Source: Scleroderma bovista
Taxonomy: Eukaryota; Basidiomycota; Agaricomycetes; Boletales; Sclerodermataceae
Assembly: GCA_037178675.1 (NCBI GenBank)
Contig: JAYMGJ010000461.1
Coordinates: 1 to 53,352 of the forward strand
Direction of reading: 5' to 3'
Length of the DNA: 53,352 nt
Numbering within the stretch: the stretch's first letter is position 1; every line of letters begins with the position of its first letter. Of this stretch, positions 10,388 to 19,916 are shown piece by piece. Below the pieces are notes generated by a model. That model worked only from the letters and a program-made list of their open reading frames with translations. It made no database searches and had not been told where the DNA came from. Both the position numbers and the translations under genes were made by a program.

Positions 10388-11827
10388 TTACTCTTTTTTT
10401 GACTCGGAGTTGGCACCTGAGTTAGTAGAGTCCGTCTTACCGGACTCTGCAGCGATGGCCGCAGCGCGAGCCTTGGCCTTTTTGGTCTTTTTTGGACAGT
10501 TGTCCGCGAAATGACCGGTACCTCCGCAGAACATGCAGAGGTTGTTGTCCAGACGCCTTTTGCGCTCGTCTGCAGTTAGCTTCCCGTCCTTACCAAGCTT
10601 GTTGGTTAGGTCTGGTCTGGAACCGGAGGAGGACTGGTTGCTGGTTGTCTTGGACGAGCCAGAGTTGGCGGAGCTGGGGGAGTTGCCGGTCTTGGCCTGA
10701 CCGGGCTTGGGGGTGTTGCCTCCGGAGTTGGAGGGCTTGGGGGTGGACGAGGTAGGCTGGCTCTTCGTCATACGGGAGATCTCATCTTTGCGCTCCCAAT
10801 AGCGCACGTCGATCTCTTGACAAAGAGCCCTCAACCCATGTAGAGTCAGGGGTTTCCCGACTCGAGCAATTTCGTCCTTGAGACGATCCGGGAGACCGGA
10901 GTAGAATAGGCGGTGGAGCGCGCCATCTCCGTAGTCCTGGACCTGGGAGGCGAGGCGGTTGAAGTCCACGATATACCGCGTAACACGGTGTGCGTCCTTC
11001 ATCCGGAGATGCTCGAGCTGATGTTCAGCATCAGCGATGGGGTCGTGAGGTCCAAAGGTGTTCTGGAGCTCAGCGACAAAGTGGACCCAACTGTCCATCC
11101 AGAGTGGACGGTCAGCCGGATCGCCGGAGTGCAGTAGGTCCAGTTCGAACCATTCTAGGGTCATCCCTTTTAGATATGATTGGGTGAAAGTTACCTTTGC
11201 CCTATCAAGGCGGAATGCCTTGGCTCGATCCTGGAAACAGAGCTCACACTGGACCAAGAAGGTCCTGAGCTTTTTGGGATCCGTACCGTCGAAGGTGTCC
11301 GGTTCACGGACTTTGGCACGGGAGGAAGAGGCGTCATTGGTCCGGCGGGAGGAGCGGGAGAGGCAATTGACGGCGACTGCTAAATTTTGGAAGACAGCCA
11401 GACCAGGGTCTAGTTCATCCATGGCGTCGACAAAGTCATCATCGTCGTCATCATCGTTGTCACCATCTCCGGGGTCGTCCGGATCATCTCTGGGTCCGTC
11501 CTCGGGGCCAAACCACTGGTGACGGGCAGGTTCGCGACGTTCCGGAGTGGGGTCGCGACAGTAGGGGAATCGATCACCAGAAACGGATTCATGGTGACCT
11601 AAGTCTGCAGAACCACGAAGGCTCTGAGACGCAGCATCTCGACGCGGAGTCAAAGGCGCTGTAGGGTTTCGAGCTGTAAAGCTCCGGAATTGGCTTACGG
11701 AAGCCGGAGGTTGCCTGCAGTTAGACAGGGCTTGTTGGGCAGCAGAGAGATGGAGGTCGTCTACTGCACCTGCTTCCTCAGCAAGTGCTGCAGCGGTATG
11801 AGCACGAGAGCGCGTAGTCATAGTCAT
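10388..11827 (-). CDS. gag: Ty3/gypsy gag, element A
   Basis: 479 aa, the structural capsid and nucleocapsid protein. The N-terminal third is Arg/Ser/Pro-rich with an acidic Asp run. The central region carries the retrotransposon capsid signature (LRTFLVQCELCFQDR, WVHFVAELQNTFGPHD, YIVDFNRLASQVQDYG). The C-terminus has a Ser/Asn linker and a CCHC zinc knuckle (CMFCGGTGHFADNC), then lysine-rich SESKKE. The ATG at 11827 lies 58 bp inside the primer-binding site. The last codons form the slippery run used to reach pol. It is about 95% identical by eye to the element B copy. Confidence 0.95.
   Translation of the reverse strand: MTMTTRSRAHTAAALAEEAGAVDDLHLSAAQQALSNCRQPPASVSQFRSFTARNPTAPLTPRRDAASQSLRGSADLGHHESVSGDRFPYCRDPTPERREPARHQWFGPEDGPRDDPDDPGDGDNDDDDDDDFVDAMDELDPGLAVFQNLAVAVNCLSRSSRRTNDASSSRAKVREPDTFDGTDPKKLRTFLVQCELCFQDRAKAFRLDRAKVTFTQSYLKGMTLEWFELDLLHSGDPADRPLWMDSWVHFVAELQNTFGPHDPIADAEHQLEHLRMKDAHRVTRYIVDFNRLASQVQDYGDGALHRLFYSGLPDRLKDEIARVGKPLTLHGLRALCQEIDVRYWERKDEISRMTKSQPTSSTPKPSNSGGNTPKPGQAKTGNSPSSANSGSSKTTSNQSSSGSRPDLTNKLGKDGKLTADERKRRLDNNLCMFCGGTGHFADNCPKKTKKAKARAAAIAAESGKTDSTNSGANSESKKE
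10391..10397 (-). promoter_or_regulatory. Putative -1 ribosomal frameshift site (A_AAA_AAA), element A
   Basis: Read on the minus strand, gag ends TCA AAA AAA GAG TAA. The seven-A run in phase A_AAA_AAA is one codon before the stop. Slipping back one base enters the pol frame, which is open from here on. Element B has exactly the same run and spacing. Use of the site is inferred from phase and conservation. Confidence 0.6.
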
Positions 11828-11884
11828 AAGAAATAGAAGCTAGTTTGCGTACGGGGTATGGAACAGTGAACCCACACAAGTGTG

Positions 11885-11894
11885 AGTCTGAAAT
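11885..11894 (-). promoter_or_regulatory. Self-priming primer-binding site, element A
   Basis: Two bases inside the 5' LTR, the minus strand reads ATTTCAGACT. This is the exact 10-nt complement of AGTCTGAAAT within the LTR (plus strand 12125-12134), just downstream of the LTR TATA box. That is the arrangement known from Tf1, where the 5' end of the mRNA folds back to prime reverse transcription. I saw no tRNA-like match. Confidence 0.65.
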
Positions 11895-11896
11895 AC

Positions 11897-12535
11897 TGTC
11901 AAGTCCGGGTCTACTCCGGTAGGAGGTCCGGTCAAGTCCGGACGAGCGCGGACGAAGGGAGAGGGCAGAGGGCTGGACGAGGGATTAGTCCGGCCGGAGT
12001 TGGTGACCGCTTGGATTCAATGACAAGGACGATGTGCGTTGATCCCTTGCGTAGGTTCCGGTCAAGGTGATAGGGATGGAGACAGAGACAGAGACAGACA
12101 GAGACTGGAGTAGTGACTAAGTTGATTTCAGACTGAGGTGTACAAGGTAAACTAGAGGGTACTTATACTAAGTAGAACTAGGGTCGAGTACATACGGTGA
12201 CAAGTAAACAACCTAATAGCGGACAAGGGATGACCGGAGTTAGGACTAGCTCAGGTCCGGTGAAAATAAAGTCAGGACCGGGTAAAATAAATCAGGTCCG
12301 GTGAAAAAGCTACAAGGTATAGGATATATCGAGTTCACGGAGAACTCACGTCAAGGCAGGGTAGACGGCGAGGTGTAGTAAGAGCGAATGGAGTATAGAC
12401 CAAGGGTCGTAGTTAGCGGAAGGTTATCTGCGCGACCGTTGACCGGAGTAACTGAGAACGACCGGAGTTGAGCTGTAGGCCTGCGATGTGACCGGAGTAA
12501 CCGGATATGGTCCGGAGTTGGACATGGTCGTAACA
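11897..12535 (-). repeat. 5' LTR of Ty3 element A
   Basis: 639 bp, with a TATAAG box (CTTATA on plus at 12162-12167) and the presumed transcript start near 12134. It is followed by the duplication GAATT at 12536-12540. Confidence 0.95.
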
Positions 12536-12540
12536 GAATT

Positions 12541-12647
12541 GCACATAGGAGATGAAGTCCAGAAGCGAGCGAGCCATGAGGAGGACGTTGTCTTCGGCTG
12601 CACCTGAAAGTAAACCTATGAAAACCCTCTGCATCTCCCTGTGTTCC
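12541..12647 (-). pseudogene. Plavaka transposase copy 1, middle segment between two retrotransposons
   Basis: A 107-bp island between the GAATT duplication of element A and the ATGCC duplication of element B. On the minus strand, including the duplicated bases, it reads HREMQRVFIGLLSG, then NVLLMARSLLDFISYVQF. This matches copy 2 (ERVFLMVITGMVESRVLMAVRG, LDFIYYVQY). Joined to 20544 upstream and 4678 downstream, the frame is continuous across both insertion points. This shows that both elements landed in one transposase gene. Confidence 0.85.
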
Positions 12648-12652
12648 ATGCC

Positions 12653-13294
12653 TGTTACGACCATGTCCAACTCCGGGTCCTATCCGGTCACTCCGGTCAC
12701 TTCGCAGCTTTACAGCTCAACTCCGGTCGCCCACCAGTTACTCCGGTCGCGCTCACGCAGATAACCTTCCGTTAAGCACGACCCTTGGTCTATGCTCTAT
12801 TCGTTCGTTACCACACCTCGCCGTCAACCCTGCTTGGTCGTGAGTTCTCCGTGTACTTGTTATATCTCCTGCCTTGTGTTATTTTCACCGGACCTGATTT
12901 ATTTTACCCGGACCTGACTTTATTTTCATCGGACCTGACCTAGTACTTTCTCCGGTTATCCCTTGTCCGCCCTTTGGGCTGTTTACTTGTCACCATAAAT
13001 ACTCGACCCTAGTTCTCCGTAGTATAAGTACCCTGTACTCCGTCCTGTATACCTCAGTCTGAAATCAACCATAGTCTCTACTCCTGATCTTGCCCGTCTC
13101 CGTCTCTGTCTCCGTCTCCCCTTCTTGACCGGAACCTACGCAAGGGATCAACGCTCGTTGTCCTTAGTCGTTGAATCCAAGCGGTCACCAACTCCGGCCG
13201 GACTAATCCCTCGTCCAGCCCTCTGCCCTCTTCCTTCGTCCGCGCTCGTCCGGACTTGACCGGACCCCCTACCGGAGTAGACCCGGACTTGACA
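12653..13294 (+). repeat. 5' LTR of Ty3 element B
   Basis: 642 bp, TGTTACGACC ... CTTGACA. TATAAG at 13023-13028; the presumed transcript start at AGTCTGAAAT (13056-13065) is 33 bp downstream, a normal TATA-to-start distance. It contains a 20-bp stretch (CCCACCAGTTACTCCGGTCG, or a shifted equivalent) absent from the 3' LTR. Confidence 0.95.
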
Positions 13295-13296
13295 GT

Positions 13297-13306
13297 ATTT
13301 CAGACT
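13297..13306 (+). promoter_or_regulatory. Self-priming primer-binding site, element B
   Basis: ATTTCAGACT begins two bases after the 5' LTR and is the exact complement of 13056-13065 at the presumed 5' end of the transcript. The pairing is exactly 10 bp: the flanking bases on both sides mismatch. Same arrangement as in element A. Confidence 0.65.
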
Positions 13307-13363
13307 CACACTTGTGTGGGTTCACTGTTCCATACCCCGTACGCAAACTAGCTTCTATTTCTT

Positions 13364-14809
13364 ATGACTATGACTACGCGCTCTCGTGCTCGTACCGCTG
13401 CAACACTTGCTGAAGAAGCAGGTGCAGTAGACGACCTCCACCTCTCTGCTGCTCATCAAGCCCTGTCTAACCGCAGGCAACCTCCGGCTTCAGTTAGCCA
13501 ATTCCGGAGCTTTACAGCTCGAAACCCTACAGCGCCTTTGACTCCGCGTCGAGATGCTGCGTCTCAGAGCCTTCGTGGTTCTGCAGACTTAGGTCACCAC
13601 GAATCCGTTTCTGGTGATCGATTCCCTTACCGTCGCGACCCCACTCCGGAACGTCGCGAACCTGCCCGTCACCAGTGGTTTGGCCCTGAGGACGGACCCG
13701 GAGGTGATCCGGACGACCCCGGAGATGGCGACAACGATGATGACGATGACGATGACTTCGTCGACGCCATGGACGAGCTAGACCCTGGTCTAGCTGTTTT
13801 CCAAAACCTAGCAGTCGCCGTCAATCGCCTCTCCCGCTCCTCCCGCCGGACCAACGACTCCTCTTCCTCCCGTGCCAAAGTCCGCGAACCGGACACCTTT
13901 GATGGTACGGACCCCAAAAAGCTCAGGACCTTCTTGGTCCAGTGTGAGCTCTGCTTCCAGGATCGCGCCAAAGCGTTCCGCCTAGATAGGGCTAAGGTAA
14001 CGTTCGCCCAGTCCTATCTCAAAGGTATGACGTTGGAGTGGTTCGAACCGGACCTCCTCCACTCCGGTGATCCGGCTGACCGCCCACTCTGGATGGACAG
14101 TTGGGTCCACTTTGTCGCTGAGCTCCAGAGTACCTTTGGTCCTCACGACCCCATCGCTGATGCAGAGCATCAATTAGAGCACCTCCGGATGAAGGATGCT
14201 CACCGCGTCACGCGGTATATAGTTGACTTCAACCGGCTTGCCTCGCAGGTCCAGGACTACGGGGATGGCGCGCTCCGCCGCCTATTCTACTCCGGTCTCC
14301 CGGACCGCCTAAAAGATGAGATAGCTCGAGTTGGGAAACCCCTGACTCTGCATGGGCTTAGGGCCCTTTGTCAAGAGATCAACGCGCGCTATTGGGAGCG
14401 CAAAGACGAGATCTCTCGTACGACGAAGACCCAATCCACCTCATCCCCAACCAAGTCCTCCAACTCCGGAGGCAACTCATCCAACTCCAGTCAGGAGAAA
14501 TCCAAGACCGGTAACTCCCCCAGCTCCGCCAACAACTCTGGCTCGTCCAAAACGACCAACAACCAGCCCTCCTCCGGTTCCAGACCGGACCTGACCAACC
14601 AGCTTGGTAAGGACAGGAAGCTGACCGCAGACGAGCGTAAACGGCGTCTGGACAACAACCTCTGCATGTTCTGCGGAGGGACCGGTCACTTTGCAGACAA
14701 CTGTCCTAAGAAGACCAAAAAGGCCAAAGCTCGCGCTGCGGCCATCGCTGCTGAGTCCGGTAAGACGGACTCGAACTCGGGTGCCAACTCCGAGTCAAAA
14801 AAAGAGTAA
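13364..14809 (+). CDS. gag: Ty3/gypsy gag, element B
   Basis: 481 aa, with the same architecture as the element A copy. It has an Arg/Ser-rich N-terminus with an Asp run, capsid signatures (LRTFLVQCELCFQDR, VHFVAELQSTFGPHD, YIVDFNRLASQVQDYG), a Ser/Asn linker a few residues longer than in A, and a CCHC knuckle (CMFCGGTGHFADNC). It ends SESKKE before TAA at 14807. No disabling change is visible, so this copy could supply Gag although its RT looks dead. Confidence 0.95.
   Translation: MTMTTRSRARTAATLAEEAGAVDDLHLSAAHQALSNRRQPPASVSQFRSFTARNPTAPLTPRRDAASQSLRGSADLGHHESVSGDRFPYRRDPTPERREPARHQWFGPEDGPGGDPDDPGDGDNDDDDDDDFVDAMDELDPGLAVFQNLAVAVNRLSRSSRRTNDSSSSRAKVREPDTFDGTDPKKLRTFLVQCELCFQDRAKAFRLDRAKVTFAQSYLKGMTLEWFEPDLLHSGDPADRPLWMDSWVHFVAELQSTFGPHDPIADAEHQLEHLRMKDAHRVTRYIVDFNRLASQVQDYGDGALRRLFYSGLPDRLKDEIARVGKPLTLHGLRALCQEINARYWERKDEISRTTKTQSTSSPTKSSNSGGNSSNSSQEKSKTGNSPSSANNSGSSKTTNNQPSSGSRPDLTNQLGKDRKLTADERKRRLDNNLCMFCGGTGHFADNCPKKTKKAKARAAAIAAESGKTDSNSGANSESKKE
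14800..14806 (+). promoter_or_regulatory. Putative -1 ribosomal frameshift site, element B
   Basis: The seven-A run lies within TCA AAA AAA GAG TAA, in phase A_AAA_AAA. Pol lies in the -1 frame relative to gag and is open from this point. It matches element A exactly. Exact base positions may be off by one or two. Confidence 0.55.
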
Positions 14810-17800
14810 GCAGCTCCCGGCCCTCCGCACAACCGGTAAGCTGCGTTGACTCCGGAAGTGCACCCAAGGAGGCTCGCCTCAACGCGTCCGCTCTTTATGA
14901 CCCTAATTCCCTTATGCCATATGTTCTCCTCTTATCATTTGACTTACCTAAAACCCGCGCACTTGTGGACTCCGGGTCCACGCATTGCTTTGTAGATGTA
15001 CAATTCGCGCACAAAAACAATATCTCCACTTACTCCGTTCCTCCGATTACTCTCCGGCTCTTTGACGGTACATCAAACTTTGTAATCACTCAAGCTGTCG
15101 ATATATCAGTGAAATTCCCCGCATCCGGTGATGTCACCCCTATGACCTTTTACCTCGCTCCGTTAGACTCTGACTGCTCGATTGTCCTTGGACATAACTG
15201 GCTCACCCGCTACAATCCGTTGATTGATTGGGTACTGAGCAGTTTAACATTCCGGACTCCTGCAGAAAGTTTGCTAGCGCCCACGTCGACTCCCTCTCCG
15301 GTTCAGTCCAGTAACCCTGTCTCCGGCCTCTCCGGCCAATCTGACCCCGGCCTCGCGCCATCTGTCGACACTCCGGTTTGCACCCCTCCGCACATCTCCC
15401 TGATTAACGCAGCCGCATTCGTGCGTGCGTGCAAATTAGAGGGATCTACCAAATACCAACTTCAGCTGCGTCCCTCCAACTCAGCAAAGGCTCATTCTTC
15501 CTCCGCCTCTACTCCGCCGGACTTGGACGTCGTCCCTCCGGAGTATCGCGATTATGCGGATGTGTTCAGCAAGGCGAAGGCCTCTGAACTCCCCCCGCAT
15601 CGCGACTACGACTTGAAGATCGACCTTGAAGAAGGTACCTCCCCTCCTCTGGGAACCCTCTACTCACTGTCTCCGGTTGAGCTCTCCGCTCTCCGGACTT
15701 TCATCGACGAGAATCTTAATACAGGTTTCATCCGTCCTACCGCCTCCTCCCACGCTGCTCCGGTCCTCTTCGTAAAGAAGAAGGATGGCTCACTTCGCCT
15801 CTGCGTTGACTTCCGAGGCCTTAACAAAATTACCAAAAAGGATCGCTATCCACTCCCTCTTATCTCTGACCTTTTGGACTCTCCCAGCCGTGCCAAAATC
15901 TATTCCAAGATCGACCTCCGGCATGCCTACCACCTCGTCCGGATTGCTCCGGGCGATGAATGGAAGACCGCCTTCCGCACGCGCTATGGGTCTTACGAGT
16001 GGTTAGTAATGCCCTTTGGCCTCACTAACGCCCCTGCAGCATTCCAGCGCTTTGTCAACACGATCTTTGCTGACATGCTGGATGTCTGCGTCGTCGTATA
16101 CCTCAACGACATCCTCATCTACTCCGAGGATATGGAGTCCCACCAGCAGCACGTCCGGGAAGTTCTCCGCCAACTCCGGTTGCATGGCCTCTTCGCCAAA
16201 CCGGAGAAATGTGAGTTCCACTCGGACTCGGTAGAGTACCTTGGCTATCGCCTCTCTCCGGACGGTTTGACTATGTCTCCGGACAAGATCCAAACCATCT
16301 CCGACTGGCCTGAACCTCAAAAGGTAAAGGACATCCAGTCCTTCTTGGGCTTTGCCAATTTCTACCGCCGGTTCATATTCAACTACTCCGACATCGTGGT
16401 CCCTCTTACCCGGCTCACCCGGAAAGACGCTCCTTGGAACTTCTCCGACGACTGTCGACGCTCCTTCAACGCGCTGAAGCATGCCTTCACCACTGCGCCT
16501 ATCCTCACCCACTTCATTCCGGATACCCCTATCATCGTGGAAACCGACGCCTCCGACTACGCCGTCGCTGGCATCTTGTCCATTACCTGCGCCGACGGAG
16601 AGATCCGTCCGGTCGCGTACTACTCCCGGACCTTGACTGCTCCGGAGTTGAACTACGACACCCACGATAAGGAATTGCTTGCTATCTTCGAAGCATTCCG
16701 GAACTGGCGCCATTACCTCGAAGGCTCCACCTCCCCTATAGATGTCGTCACGGACCACAAGAACCTCGAGTACTTCTCCACCTCAAAAGTCCTCTCCCGC
16801 CGGCAAGCCCGGTGGTCTGAATTTTTATCTCAATTTAATCTTGTCATTCGTTTCCGTCCCGGGAAACTCGGTGCCAAGCCGGACGCTCTCACTGGACGAT
16901 GGGACGTCTACCCCAAAGAGGGGGATAGTGGCTACGCCCGGGTTAACCCCCAAAATCTTAGGCCGGTGTTCACTCACGAACAGCTCTCTAATTCTCTTCG
17001 CGCTACTTATCTAGAGTTTCCGGTCCTCCGTGCAGTCGCAATCATGGACGTGGAAACACTCCATAGCGACATCCTCTCTGCACTACCCTCTGATCCCATT
17101 GCCCAGGTCCACCTCGCAGATCCACCGGACTCTCGTTGGTCCACCGACGAGGCTGGATTCCTTCGACTAGACGGTCGCATATACGTACCGGACTTGGATG
17201 ACCTCCGTCTCCGGGTACTCCGGTATCGACACGACCACCCACTTGCTGGTCACTTTGGGCAAAACCGGACTCTAGAACTAATCTGGCGTGAGTATACTTG
17301 GCCTGGTCTCCGGACCTTCGTCAAGGATTATGTCCGGTCCTGTACCTCCTGCGCAAGAGCTAAGACACCGCGCCATAGACCCTACGGGTTGCTGAAACAG
17401 CTCCCTGTACCGGAGAAGCCTTGGAACTCCATCTCAATGGACTTCATAGAGCAACTCCCTTCATCTACTGGCTTCACAGCCATCCTGGTCGTGGTGGACC
17501 GGCTTTCTAAACAAGCCATTTTCATCCCTACCCACGACACCATCACTAGCCCAGAGCTCGCAAAGCTCTTCTTACTTCACGTGTTCTCCAAGCACGGTGT
17601 TCCCGCCCACGTCACCTCAGATCGCGGTACCGAGTTCATCTCTCACTTCTTCCGGTCACTCGGAAAGGCCCTCGACATGCGCCTCCACTTCACCTCCGGT
17701 TACCACCCGGAGGGCGATGGCCAGACTGAGCGCTCCAACCAGACTCTCGAACAGTACCTCCGGATCTACTGCAACTACCAGCAGGACAACTGGGCGGACC

Positions 17801-18519
17801 TACTCCCATTGGCGGAGTTCGCATACAACAATGCACCTAGTGCTACTACCGGAGTTTCACCCTTCTTTGCCAACAAAGGTTACCACCCTAACATCTCCGT
17901 TTACCCAGAACGAGATATGACCTCCGCACGGGCTCGTGATTACGCAGTCGACCTCGAGTCGCTGCACCAATACCTTCGAGAAGAAATGGCCAACGCGCAA
18001 CTTCGCTACCAAGGTCCGGCTGATGCCAAACGTACTCCGGCACCGGACTTCAAGGTTGGCGACCAAGTATATGTGAAAGCCAAATACTTCCGGTCTACTC
18101 GACCATCCAAAAAGCTATCAGAGAAGAACCTGGGGCCCTACACTATCATCGCGCAAGTAGGCTCCCTCTCTTTTACGCTCCGTCTTCCAGATTCCATGCG
18201 CGCAGTTCACCCCGTCTTCCATGTCTCCCAACTCGAACCGGCCATACCTAATACCATACCAGACCGGCTGCAACCTCCTCTGCCACCGGTCGAAGTAGAT
18301 GGTGAACCGGAGTTCGAGATCTCTGAGATCCTCGACTCCAAGGTTGACCGTCGACGCAGAACGTGCAAGTTGCTTTACTTGGTACGTTGGTCCGGTTACG
18401 AAGGAACTGACGAAGAAACGTCATGGCTACTCGCCACGGAACTAGGCAACGCTACGGAACTGTTAGAAGATTATCATGTCCAGTACCCGGACAAACCCGG
18501 ACCACTCGCGTCTATGTAA
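14810..18519 (+). CDS. pol: Ty3/gypsy pol polyprotein, element B, with YLND in the RT active site
   Basis: Open from the frameshift site; 1201 aa from the ATG at 14914 to the stop at 18519. Domain order as in element A: protease LVDSGSTHCFVD, RT, RNase H (ETDASDYAVAG), integrase with HHCC finger and DDE residues (SMDFIEQ, TSDRGTEF, DGQTERSNQ), GPF/Y-like LGPYTIIAQVG, and chromodomain LYLVRWSGYEGTDEETSW. The RT catalytic box reads VVYLNDILIYSED. The AAC codon at 16105-16107 replaces the GAC seen in element A, changing the first of the two essential aspartates (residue 398 from the ATG). RT activity should be lost, while integrase and protease look intact. A single G-to-A change explains it. 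Confidence 0.95.
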
Positions 18520-18687
18520 TAATACTCTCGCTCTCTGTTTCTCTTATCCGTTTCTTTTATCTGTTTCCCCTATCTGTTTCACTCTGTCTCTGTAATATCA
18601 CTCACTCTCAAATCCAGCCACTTTTCTTTATAAACAAAAAAGTCAAACTAATTACACTTTCTATTTACAAAGTCCAGACCGGACCAC

Positions 18688-19751
18688 TTACTCCGGCACA
18701 GCGCCGCCAGGGTTCTCATGCTCCTCTTGGAGCCCCTGGACTTCCTTTTCGACCTCCTCCGGGTCGACCTCCGCTTCGCTGTCCTCCGACTCCTCGTCTT
18801 CGTCCCAGGGCGCCGTAAAAAATCGGCACTCCTCGAGGAAGGTCTCGAGGCCGGCCGTCAGCCGCTCGTTTCCCCTCGCCACCGAGCGAGTGGCATCCGC
18901 GACCCGGCGCATCTGCCCGGTCATCTCCTCGACGGCCCCGGTCAGCCTGTCCAGCCGCTCCAGGAACGGTCCAGGGTCAAACCCGGACCGTTGCCCAGAC
19001 GGCCCCGGCACCTCGACGATGTCGTCGTCGATGACGACCTTGGCGACCGTCTTCTTCTTCTTCCTCTTCTCCCCTCCTCGTGGCGACGTCTCGACTGCCT
19101 TTCCCTTGCCCTTGTCCACTACCGGACCCGGGCCTCCCACCTCCGGCCACTCGCACCGCTCCTTGAGACCGGCGCACTTCATGCACGCGCGCTGCTTGGG
19201 CTTTTCAGGGTCCCGCTCGCACTTGGCCTTGTGCTTGGCACAACGAACGCACCTGCCAGGAAATTAATGAAAAATCGTAGAAGAAGATAAAAAACTGCTT
19301 ACCGGGCTTCCTCACTCCGGTCACCACTCGGACCTGCCTCCGGCTCCTCCCTCATCCTCTTCTTCGACGCCTCTTGCGCCATCGCTCTCTGCCTCGCTGC
19401 GACCTCTGCAGCCCTTCGCTGCACCTCCGCCCTGTCCTTCTCCGCTTGCTCACGCGCCTGGCGCTCCGCCTCCTCTCTCGCCTTCTGCTCCGCCTCCGCC
19501 TTAGCGCGCTCCGCCTCCTCGCGAGCCCTTGCCTCCGCCTCTTCGCGCGCTCGCCTCTCCGCCTCTTCCTTACGCTGCTTCTCCTCCCTCTTCACTTGCT
19601 TGCGACGACGACGTTCCTTCGCCTTGGCGTCGAGGACGTCGGACTCGTCCTCGCTACCGGACTGAAGCTCCGGTGTTGGGGCCTTCGTCCAATCCCTGGA
19701 CTCGGTGGCAGCAGAGGCGATGGGGCTGGTGGACTTAGCAGTGTTCGACAT
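18688..19751 (-). CDS. Antisense retrotransposon gene: coiled coil plus Zn2Cys6-like cluster (element B)
   Basis: Exons 19303-19751 and 18688-19252 on the minus strand, with a 50-nt intron at the same codon position as in element A, give 337 aa. The coiled coil is longer than in A by about four heptads of AEERA/EEAER type. The splice junction yields RCVRCAKHKAKC then ACMKCAGLKERCEW, with the same C-x2-C-x6-C-x11-C-x2-C-x6-C spacing. A lysine-rich patch (KRKKKK), a second helix (FLERLDRLTGAVEEMTGQM) and an acidic tail follow. All six cysteines, both splice sites and the TATA box (19802-19808) are kept despite indels elsewhere. That argues for a real, selected gene. It ends 168 bp from the convergent pol stop. 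Function unknown. Confidence 0.75.
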
Positions 19752-19916
19752 GTTTTGATCGATGGCAGGAAACTGGGGGTAAAAGGCCAAACCGGTCTGA
19801 TCTTTATAGGTCCAAATTTCGTACCCAGACAATCACTCTGGACTCTGCATTGTTCTAGGCGACCACACGACAGCCTCATTGGGGCCTCATGGGTTCGGCC
19901 CCTAAAAGGGGGATAC

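Larger units (their letters stand above)
4684..12535 (-). mobile_element. Ty3/gypsy chromodomain LTR retrotransposon, element A (full length)
   Basis: 7852 bp on the minus strand, with two 639-bp LTRs (TG...CA) and a 5-bp target duplication GAATT at 4679-4683 and 12536-12540. In element order: 5' LTR (11897-12535), self-priming site, gag, pol by -1 frameshift, an opposite-strand spliced gene, polypurine tract CTAAAAGGGGGATAC (5323-5337), 3' LTR (4684-5322). The LTRs differ at roughly ten positions, mostly C/T transitions, so the insertion is fairly young. Gag, protease, RT (YLDD intact), RNase H, integrase and chromodomain are all open, so this copy looks potentially autonomous. It sits in the Plavaka pseudogene. 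Confidence 0.95.

Noticed and set aside
13295..13320. tRNA-type primer-binding site after the 5' LTR
   Set aside because: The sequence does not show the TGG start expected for a tRNA 3' end at the normal position, while a perfect self-priming match exists.
16003..16758. 251-codon minus-strand ORF opposite pol of element B (and the matching 8439-8852 plus ORF in element A)
   Set aside because: It lies within the RT/RNase H coding region, shows no domain, and arises from codon bias on the pol strand. Unlike the antisense gene near the 3' LTR, it has no start context or splice structure.
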